From: Cloacimonetes bacterium SCGC AAA252-N17
Lineage (GTDB): Bacteria; Cloacimonadota; Cloacimonadia; JGIOTU-2
Length of the DNA stretch: 10,497 nt
Assembly: GCA_000404785.1 (NCBI GenBank)
Contig: ASNI01000060.1
Location: 1 to 10,497 of the forward strand
Direction: 5' to 3'
The first letter of the stretch is position 1; each line of letters opens with the position of its first letter. The position numbers and the translations under genes were made by a program. The notes under the pieces are model-generated. The model saw only the letters and a program-made list of their open reading frames with translations, did no database searches and was not told the DNA's origin. Positions 5,450 to 10,497 of this stretch are shown in pieces.

Positions 5450-6541
5450 TTAGATATTTTTTATAACCTGTATCACATAATCCTTTTGCTTGTCATTCAA
5501 TTCAGGATATATTGGAATGGATACAACTTCTTGTGCAGCTTTTTCTGATTCGGGAAGATCACCTTCTTTATATCCTAAATAGGCGAAACATTCTTGCAGG
5601 TGAAGTGGAACGGGATAATAAATTGCATTACCAATATTCGCATCATTAAGCTTGTTTTGTAGCTCATCTCTCATAGGAGTCCGTATAGTATATTGATTAT
5701 AGATCATTATATTATATGATTCAACAAAAGGTGTAACAACCACATCTTTCAAATGTTCATTATAATATTCTGCATTTTTCTGACGACCTTTGTGCCATTC
5801 TTCCAGGTAAGGAAATTTCTGAAGAAGCACTGCTGCTTGCATAGTATCCAGTCGGAAATTGCCGCCGATTATTTTATGATAATATTTTGGTTTGCTGCCA
5901 TGCTGGCGTAAGATTTTGATCTTTTCAGCTAATTCGTCATTGTTCGTTGTGACAAGGCCTCCATCTCCGCAGCATCCCAGATTTTTACTTGGGAAAAATG
6001 AGAAGCAACCAACATCTCCAAGAGATCCTGCACGTCTTCCTTTATATTCAGAGCCAATTGCCTGTGCTGCATCTTCAATAACATAGAGGTTATACTTTTG
6101 CGCAATTTCGTTGATCTTATCCATCTCGGCACATTGTCCAAAGAGGTGAACAGGTATGATAGCTCTTGTTCTGTCTGTAATTTTTTCTTCGATACGTTCG
6201 GGATCAATATTATAGGTTTTGGGATCAATATCTACAAATACCGGCTTTGCTCCAACACGAAAAATGGAGCCGGCAGTCGCAAAAAAAGTAAAGGGAGTTG
6301 TAATGACTTCATCACCCTCACCTATACCAAATGCCATAAGTGATATTAGTAAAGCATCGGTTCCAGAAGTAACTCCGATCGCATGTTTACAATGGCAATA
6401 TTCAGCTAACTTCTCTTCTAATTCTTTGACCTGAGGACCATTAACGAATCTTTTTGAATCGAAGACCTCTGTCATCGCTTGTAAAACTTTATCTTTCATT
6501 GGCTCGTATTGAGCGTTTAAGTCGAGCATTGGAACTTTCAT
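5450..6541 (-). CDS. DegT/DnrJ/EryC1/StrS family nucleotide-sugar aminotransferase, WbpE/WlbC-like
   Basis: A PLP-dependent aminotransferase of 363 residues, the usual length. Seen are GVTSGTDAL (56-64), the aromatic TTPFTFFATA (81-90) that stacks on PLP, VIEDAAQAIGSEY (154-166) with Asp157 for the pyridine nitrogen, and SFFPSKNLGCCGDGG (181-195) with Lys186 as Schiff-base lysine. In the wbp/wlb pathway the enzyme transfers an amino group to C3 of UDP-3-keto-GlcNAcA. That assignment follows mainly from the company of a WlbA-like dehydrogenase and an acyltransferase; relatives act on other keto-sugars, such as dTDP-linked ones. It starts at ATG 6541 behind AAGGAG and lies 12 bases after the acyltransferase. 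It is the last gene of the operon. After its stop there is only a weak 5-bp stem with T-rich flanks. Confidence 0.9.
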   Translation of the reverse strand: MKVPMLDLNAQYEPMKDKVLQAMTEVFDSKRFVNGPQVKELEEKLAEYCHCKHAIGVTSGTDALLISLMAFGIGEGDEVITTPFTFFATAGSIFRVGAKPVFVDIDPKTYNIDPERIEEKITDRTRAIIPVHLFGQCAEMDKINEIAQKYNLYVIEDAAQAIGSEYKGRRAGSLGDVGCFSFFPSKNLGCCGDGGLVTTNNDELAEKIKILRQHGSKPKYYHKIIGGNFRLDTMQAAVLLQKFPYLEEWHKGRQKNAEYYNEHLKDVVVTPFVESYNIMIYNQYTIRTPMRDELQNKLNDANIGNAIYYPVPLHLQECFAYLGYKEGDLPESEKAAQEVVSIPIYPELNDKQKDYVIQVIKNI

Positions 6542-6553
6542 GAATTTCTCCTT

Positions 6554-7303
6554 CTATTTATCAAGATTATTTTTTAAAAGTTGTTTCTCGTTTACATCAC
6601 GGTGTACTTTTGCAGGGCATCCGAGAACGATTTTTCCTTTTGGGACATCCCTTGAGACTACCGAACCGGCTGCCACCATTCCGTCCTCATGAATTATCTT
6701 ACCAGGAAGTATAGTTGCATTTACTCCGATTCTTGCACCGGTTTTAAGGGTAACACCCTTAAAGTGTTTATAGCGTTCTTTATCACGCGCCATGTAATTA
6801 TCATTACTTGTAGCGACACATGGGGCAACGAAGCAGTAGTCGCCAACTTCAGAATACGCAGTTATATAAACATTAGTTTCAAATTTACATCTGCTCCCGA
6901 TTGTCACAAAGTTTTCAATAGTGACATTTCTTCCGATTATATTTACATCACCAATTGTTACATTTTCTCTTATAGTTGAAAGGTCTGCAATAAGATTTTT
7001 GTGCCCAATAACAGAGCCCACGTATATTACCACATTAGCACCGATAAGACAATCATCGCCGATTTTTGCCGGGTTCAATTTTTTCGGCTTGAAAATACTT
7101 CTTGGTGAAAAAAGGGGCTCTTTTCCTATTATCGTGCCGTCATCAATTCGCACACCACCACCAATTACAGATCCTTCATGAATGATCACGTTATGTCCGA
7201 TAAGACAATTATCACCGATCTTTACATTATCTTCGATAATAACATTCAATCCAATCTTTGTGTCTTTACCAATTAGCGCTTTCTCTGAAATGAATTCGTC
7301 CAT
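6554..7303 (-). CDS. Left-handed beta-helix N-acyltransferase, probably WbpD/WlbB-like
   Basis: The 249-residue protein is built of hexapeptide repeats ([LIV]-G-x4) from the start: ALIGKDTKIGLNVIIEDNVK, IGDNCLIGHNVIIHEGSVIG and many more turns. A loop holds the probable active-site region APCVATSNDNYMARD (about 167-181), followed by GVTLKTGARIGVNATILPG and the closing VVSRDVPKGKIVLGCPAKV typical of acetyltransferases that use acetyl-CoA. Between an oxidoreductase and an aminotransferase it would N-acetylate the 3-amino group to give UDP-GlcNAc3NAcA. It is longer than classical WbpD (about 190 residues); extra N-terminal coils and a loop (about 61-76, PLFSPRSIFKPKKLNP) account for this. It starts at ATG 7303 behind AAAGGAG, 9 bases after the upstream stop. 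The acyl donor and exact sugar are inference. Confidence 0.88.
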   Translation of the reverse strand: MDEFISEKALIGKDTKIGLNVIIEDNVKIGDNCLIGHNVIIHEGSVIGGGVRIDDGTIIGKEPLFSPRSIFKPKKLNPAKIGDDCLIGANVVIYVGSVIGHKNLIADLSTIRENVTIGDVNIIGRNVTIENFVTIGSRCKFETNVYITAYSEVGDYCFVAPCVATSNDNYMARDKERYKHFKGVTLKTGARIGVNATILPGKIIHEDGMVAAGSVVSRDVPKGKIVLGCPAKVHRDVNEKQLLKNNLDK

Positions 7304-7312
7304 TACTCTCCT

Positions 7313-8335
7313 TTATAAAATATCTTCGGGTTTTCCGTAATTTTCTAAAGATCTCTGAGCGGCAACCAGAACTTTCAATACATCAAGACCATTCTGTCCG
7401 TCTGTAAGAGGTTTCTTTTTGTCAACAATACATTCAATGAAATGGCTATCTTCTCTTTTGAGGGGTTCGGTAAGAATTACTTTGGGAATTGAGATATCTC
7501 CATCATGAATTGACATTGACTCTGCATAAGAATCATAAGATACATTCCATCCGTCCACACCTTTATCATAAATTCTTATCTTTTCTCGAACTTCCATATC
7601 ATCAAAAGTCACCATTTTCTCACTTCCAACAATGGTAAATTTGCGAATTTTATGTGGATCAAGCCAACTTACTTGTCCGGTCGCAATAGTACCATTTTCA
7701 AAATAAATAGTAAAAAAAACAACATCGTGTATATTTTTTTTCCTTTGTAAAAAGCTCTGTCCTGTTGCAGATACTCTTATTGGTTTTGAGTCTATGAGAT
7801 AGAGCATGATCGAGATATCATGTGGGGCAAAACTCCATAACGCATTCTCATTCGATCGTACCTTCCCCAAATTTACTCGTTGAGAATACAGATAAAGCAT
7901 GTCTCCGATCTTCTTTTCGTCAACGAGCTTCTTCAGGAAATCAACTGCACCATGATAAATAAGCAGGTGACCAACCATAAGAACCAGCCCTTTCTGATTC
8001 GCAAGGTCAACTAGCTCCTGTGCATTATCAATATCTAATGTTATCGGTTTCTCAACTAAACAATGTTTTCCATGCTCTAAAGCATCCTTCGCAATCTCGT
8101 AATGGGTTTCTGCACTCGAGGGGACAACTATCGCATCAATATTATCATTTCTAGTAAAATCAGTGTATTTCTTTGATGTATTAAGGTCTGGAAATTGTTT
8201 TCTCACCCTTTCAAGATTCTTATCAATAAGATCACTCACACCTACAAGTACACAACTATCTAAGTTGTAAAATGTTCTCACATGATTAAATCCCCATGAC
8301 CCGGAACCTACAACAGCTATTCTTGGTTTTTCCAT
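7313..8335 (-). CDS. Gfo/Idh/MocA family oxidoreductase, WlbA/WbpB-like UDP-GlcNAcA 3-dehydrogenase
   Basis: From ATG 8335 the product is 340 residues, the normal family size. The Rossmann start is RIAVVGSGSWGFNHVRTF (5-22). The family signature EKP is in CLVEKPITLD (92-101, Lys96), and the C-terminal substrate domain includes RVNLGKVRSNENALWSFAPH (153-172), a stretch typical of WlbA-type enzymes. These oxidise C3 of UDP-N-acetylglucosaminuronic acid with NAD, in WlbA with 2-oxoglutarate-linked recycling. A longer frame reaches 8398 and overlaps the NusG-like gene. I preferred 8335 because it gives the standard MEKPRIAVVG start, with AAGGAG 11 bases upstream (slightly long; a TTG at 8338 is an alternative). 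The gap to the NusG-like gene is 28 bases, so it is the second gene of the operon. Confidence 0.9.
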   Translation of the reverse strand: MEKPRIAVVGSGSWGFNHVRTFYNLDSCVLVGVSDLIDKNLERVRKQFPDLNTSKKYTDFTRNDNIDAIVVPSSAETHYEIAKDALEHGKHCLVEKPITLDIDNAQELVDLANQKGLVLMVGHLLIYHGAVDFLKKLVDEKKIGDMLYLYSQRVNLGKVRSNENALWSFAPHDISIMLYLIDSKPIRVSATGQSFLQRKKNIHDVVFFTIYFENGTIATGQVSWLDPHKIRKFTIVGSEKMVTFDDMEVREKIRIYDKGVDGWNVSYDSYAESMSIHDGDISIPKVILTEPLKREDSHFIECIVDKKKPLTDGQNGLDVLKVLVAAQRSLENYGKPEDIL

Positions 8336-8363
8336 CAATATAGTTTCTCCTTTTGGATATTCT

Positions 8364-8912
8364 TTACTCATCATCGAGCAAAGCAATATTTTTTGCATTG
8401 ACCTCGATTGCCACAGCCTGTTTTATCAAGTCAATATTTAGTACTAATTTATATGATCCTTTTCTATAAGAGATCTTTCCTTCATAGTTTTTAAAGGGTC
8501 CTCGAATAATTTTCACTCTTCTTCCCCGCGTAAGATATTTATGAGGAGTAAGTTTAACTCCTTCATTTTTTGCATCATGTATCTGCTTGAGTTCTTTTAG
8601 GAGTTGTTCCTGATCGGAAGCCGCTATAAATGTGCAAAGCAATCCGGTACGATATAGTTGGATTTTTTGATCATAAGAACAATTACAAAAAATATAGCTC
8701 GAGAACAGAGGTTTTGTAAAAGTGATCACTCTATTCTGATAATACCTAGCGCTCTCTGTCAAAGGCAGATAATATGAAATATCATAATCGATACAGCTCT
8801 TGGCTACTTTTTTTTCATGACGAGATTTTGTGTACACAGCATACCATTTACCATTGTCTGTGAGTTTTAATTCACCAAATAACTCACTAATTTCATTATT
8901 ATCGTTTGGCAT
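8364..8912 (-). CDS. NusG paralogue, operon-specific antitermination factor (RfaH/UpxY/LoaP type)
   Basis: A 182-residue protein with a NusG N-terminal domain and a KOW domain. The former shows KWYAVYTKSRHEKKVAKSC (22-40) and PLFSSYIFCNC (68-78), the RNA polymerase-contacting fold. The KOW part is LTRGRRVKIIRGPFKNYEGK (127-146), joined by a linker of about 15 residues. Housekeeping NusG is usually placed beside secE and the rplK/rplA genes. This copy instead heads a nucleotide-sugar operon, as UpxY in Bacteroides capsule loci and RfaH-regulated clusters do, so it most likely promotes elongation through that operon. The start at ATG 8912 has no clear Shine-Dalgarno. A 7-bp hairpin lies 14 bases before it. 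Confidence 0.88.
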   Translation of the reverse strand: MPNDNNEISELFGELKLTDNGKWYAVYTKSRHEKKVAKSCIDYDISYYLPLTESARYYQNRVITFTKPLFSSYIFCNCSYDQKIQLYRTGLLCTFIAASDQEQLLKELKQIHDAKNEGVKLTPHKYLTRGRRVKIIRGPFKNYEGKISYRKGSYKLVLNIDLIKQAVAIEVNAKNIALLDDE

Positions 8913-8925
8913 ATTTATAATTTAA

Positions 8926-8943
8926 ATCCAAATTATTTTGGAT
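8926..8943 (-). promoter_or_regulatory. Leader hairpin of the NusG-like gene
   Basis: ATCCAAA (8926-8932) and TTTGGAT (8937-8943) form a perfect 7-bp stem with a 4-base loop, ending 14 bases before the start codon. Nothing resembling the enterobacterial ops element (GGCGGTAG) is present. It could be a pausing or recruitment structure for the protein encoded just after it, or a translational control element; both are inference. A TTGACA at 8968-8973 lies upstream but lacks a good -10. Confidence 0.3.
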
Positions 8944-8997
8944 GAGAAGTGTGAAATCATAAATTCCTGTCAACAAATGCCTTAAAGAATTCCCATT

Positions 8998-9033
8998 AAA
9001 AAATGGCATGACCAAATTAATGATCATGCCATT
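8998..9033 (-). terminator. Intrinsic terminator of the RRM protein gene
   Basis: On the minus strand AATGGCATGA (9033-9024) pairs perfectly with TCATGCCATT (9011-9002). The stem is 10 bp with a 12-base loop, followed by a run of six T (9003-8998). It starts 24 bases after the RRM stop codon and separates that gene from the NusG-headed operon. Confidence 0.8.
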
Positions 9034-9056
9034 CTTAAGTGACAATACTTGATTCT

Positions 9057-9329
9057 TTATCTTTTAAAGTTTCTTCGATTATCTCTTTGATTATCTCTTT
9101 TCGGACGTGCTTCATCGACCTTCAGGGAACGACCTTTAAAGTCTTTTCCATTCAAGTCACTCATTGCGCTTTCAGCTTCAGATGGTTCTGACATTTCTAC
9201 AAATCCAAAACCTTTTCCTTCAATGATGGTAACCTCAACCACTTCGCCAAATTCAGAAAATAATTCTGAAAGTGCTTCTTTAGTGACTGAATAATCAAGA
9301 TTACCCACATAGAGTTTTTTACCTTGCAT
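9057..9329 (-). CDS. Small RRM-domain RNA-binding protein
   Basis: The 90-residue protein is a single RNA recognition motif with a short basic tail. RNP2 is KLYVGNL (4-10) and RNP1 is KGFGFVEM, both with the aromatic residues that stack on RNA bases. The tail RPKRDNQRDNRRNFKR is Arg/Asn-rich. This is the layout of the bacterial glycine-rich-like Rbp family, seen in cyanobacteria and many other phyla and often cold-induced. I chose ATG 9329 (MQGKKLYVGNL) because AGGAG lies 10 bases upstream and the family starts here; a frame to 9371 adds an unlikely MISMRTRKNRR extension. It is monocistronic, with its own promoter, a leader of about 120 nt and a strong terminator. The target RNAs cannot be told from sequence. 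Confidence 0.93.
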   Translation of the reverse strand: MQGKKLYVGNLDYSVTKEALSELFSEFGEVVEVTIIEGKGFGFVEMSEPSEAESAMSDLNGKDFKGRSLKVDEARPKRDNQRDNRRNFKR

Positions 9330-9458
9330 GCTTTCTATTCTCCTATTTTTTCTTGTTCTCATACTTATCATGAAGAATAGACGTAAAAAAATCTACTTTC
9401 AATCTTAAATATTTTGAACTTATTTAACTTAAAAAATATATTACTTTTATAAATAGCA

Positions 9459-9487
9459 AATATAAAATTCAAAATTAATATCGTCAA
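9459..9487 (-). promoter_or_regulatory. Sigma70-type promoter of the RRM protein gene
   Basis: On the minus strand TTGACG (9487-9482) is followed after exactly 17 bases by TATATT (9464-9459). Transcription would begin near 9452, giving a leader of about 120 nt that is almost pure A+T. This is the best-formed promoter in the window. Confidence 0.55.
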
Positions 9488-9523
9488 GAATTTTAATAAA
9501 AAAATTAGATAAGCATTTATAAA

Positions 9524-9615
9524 TGGCGGAGAGAGTGGGATTCGAACCCACGGTCCGCCAACTGACGGACAACGATTTTCGAGACCGCCCCGATCGACCG
9601 CTCCGGCATCTCTCC
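9524..9615 (-). tRNA. tRNA-Ser (anticodon CGA)
   Basis: A class II tRNA of 92 bases with encoded CCA (9526-9524). The acceptor stem GGAGAGA pairs with TCTCTCC, the discriminator is G, and the T arm is GTGGG-TTCGAAT-CCCAC. The anticodon loop CTCGAAA places CGA at 9581-9579, reading UCG. The long variable arm (GTCCG paired with CGGAC) is the serine mark. It lies 8 bases after the other serine tRNA (spacer TAAAAAAA), so both come from one transcript. A 12-base palindrome (9514-9525) and a seven-T run (9504-9498) follow and may end transcription. Confidence 0.96.
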
Positions 9616-9623
9616 TAAAAAAA

Positions 9624-9691
<68 letters not shown>

Positions 9692-9715
<24 letters not shown>

Positions 9716-10177
9716 ATCTTTATTAGTCCGTTTCTTTTGAAAAAAAAATTTTAAAATTTCACCACATTCATATGCCATGACACCCCCTTTCAATTCAGGA
9801 TTATGATTCAAGCGAGTGTCATAAAGAACATTATATAATGATCCGCATGCACCATTTTTCTCATCAAAGGCACCAAAAACTACTCTATTTATACGTGAAA
9901 GAACTATTGCTCCAGCACACATAGTACAGGGTTCAAGAGTAACATATAATGTACAATCTAAAAACCACTTACCAAGTTTTTTCTGCGCCTGTTCAACAGC
10001 AAGCTTCTCTGCATGGGCAAGAGCATTATTGCTGGATTCTGTCGAATTATGAGCACGTGCAATGACTTTTCCATCCTTTATTATTACTGCACCGACCGGG
10101 ACTTCATCCTCTTGAAAAGCCTTCTCAGCTTCTTCAAGCGCCAATCTCATCCAGTATTCATCACTATGTGCTTTCAT
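9692..10177 (-). CDS. tadA: tRNA-specific adenosine deaminase
   Basis: TadA converts A34 to inosine in the ACG anticodon of tRNA-Arg. The 161-residue protein is full length for the family. The zinc site is seen as HAE (His55, with proton-shuttle Glu57) and PCTMC (Pro83, Cys84, Cys87). PVGAVIIKDG (27-36) and RAHN (41-44) are further family marks, with FGAFDEKNGACGSLYNV toward the C-terminus. The start at ATG 10177 gives MKAHSDEYWMRLALEEAEKA, matching the usual N-terminus, but no Shine-Dalgarno is visible. The last seven residues (GEVSELA) and the TAA stop are encoded by the 5' end of tRNA-Ser(GGA). Maturation of the tRNA from a joint transcript would therefore remove the stop codon from the mRNA. 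Confidence 0.96.
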
Positions 10178-10188
10178 CGAATGTGTTC

Positions 10189-10217
10189 GTTTATTTGAAG
10201 CCGGAATTCATTGTCAA
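10189..10217 (-). promoter_or_regulatory. Candidate promoter of tadA and the serine tRNAs
   Basis: On the minus strand TTGACA (10217-10212) is followed after 17 bases by ATAAAC (10194-10189). The -35 is perfect and the -10 moderate. Transcription would start only a few bases before ATG 10177, which would explain the missing ribosome-binding site by a nearly leaderless mRNA. The rest of the divergent region to 10322 shows only a TTGACC (10262-10267, +) without a good -10 for the antiporter. Confidence 0.35.
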
Positions 10218-10322
10218 TTTTTCCTCATTAATGCAAGGTATGAGTTAATCAAATAAAGATATTGACCAATTTCACACCTTGTTTGCAAACTAACCAAAAC
10301 TTAATTTCGATAAGGATGCTCA

Positions 10323-10497
10323 ATGTCATCTGCCTTTAACTGGATACTCACAGCAACTGAATTTTCTATGACAACATTACGTACTCTCGTAAGCCACCAT
10401 ATCCTCTTTGCAATCGGTATGGTGCTTATTGTCGGTTACATTCTCGGAAAAGTTGCTGACAAGCTCAAACTGCCGGTTGTCACCGGTTACATCATTG
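10323..10497 (+). CDS. Cation:proton antiporter (CPA2, KefB-like), N-terminal part
   Basis: The window's only plus-strand gene is cut by the right edge after 58 codons. It starts at ATG 10323 behind AAGGA (10312-10316) with a 6-base spacer. The product begins MSSAFNWILTATEF, then a hydrophobic membrane segment ILFAIGMVLIVGYILG (27-42) followed by KVADKLKLPVVTGYII. The pattern 'G-x-L/I-A-D-K-L-x-L-P-x-V-x-G-Y-I' is typical of the first helices of monovalent cation:proton antiporters of the CPA2 family (Na+/H+ or K+/H+ exchange across the inner membrane). An internal ATG at codon 16 is an alternative start. Ion specificity and any C-terminal regulatory domain lie outside the window. Confidence 0.8.
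   Translation, partial: MSSAFNWILTATEFSMTTLRTLVSHHILFAIGMVLIVGYILGKVADKLKLPVVTGYII

Noticed and set aside
5434..5455. Weak ATCTA/TAGAT stem with T-rich flanks after the aminotransferase gene as an intrinsic terminator
   Set aside because: Only 5 A+T pairs, overlapping the stop codon; too weak to call.

Overview
This AT-rich bacterial window has clear Shine-Dalgarno sites (AAGGAG type), sigma70-like promoters and standard-code genes. Nearly everything reads on the minus strand. The gene content and tight operons would suit an uncultivated anaerobic bacterium, for example of the FCB or candidate-phylum kind. No marker in the window fixes the lineage, so that assignment is only an inference.

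Layout, from high to low coordinates. At 10323-10497 (+) lies the start of a CPA2-type cation:proton antiporter, divergent from tadA. tadA (9692-10177, -) runs directly into two class II serine tRNA genes, tRNA-Ser(GGA) and tRNA-Ser(CGA); the tadA stop codon lies inside the first tRNA. Next is a small RRM RNA-binding protein (9057-9329) with its own promoter, a leader of about 120 nt and an intrinsic terminator. It is followed by a four-gene operon (8912 to 5450): a NusG paralogue of the RfaH/UpxY/LoaP kind, a WlbA/WbpB-like Gfo/Idh oxidoreductase, a left-handed beta-helix acetyltransferase and a DegT/WbpE-like aminotransferase. The three enzymes match the oxidation, transamination and N-acetylation steps from UDP-GlcNAcA to UDP-2,3-diacetamido-2,3-dideoxyglucuronic acid, a building block of surface glycans. 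The NusG paralogue presumably acts on this operon as an antiterminator. A small exported or membrane-anchored protein of unknown function follows (5064-5363).

The next operon is ahcY-metK (4853 to 2246), two enzymes of the activated methyl cycle, and then a PHP-domain phosphoesterase (2167 to 1325). The likely ribosome-binding site of the PHP gene is folded into a bulged 12-bp hairpin.

The last 1.3 kb (1-1324) is accessory DNA and looks like a decaying defence or toxin-antitoxin islet. It holds a DUF5674 protein, a small helical protein and a truncated MNT-type nucleotidyltransferase, chained by ATGA/TAATG overlaps. A C-terminal remnant of another gene is fused by overlap upstream. Beyond the truncation lie a lone CRISPR-repeat-like sequence and a short remnant of an S23-type four-helix-bundle protein gene. 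This islet and the NusG-headed sugar operon are the parts most worth following up.
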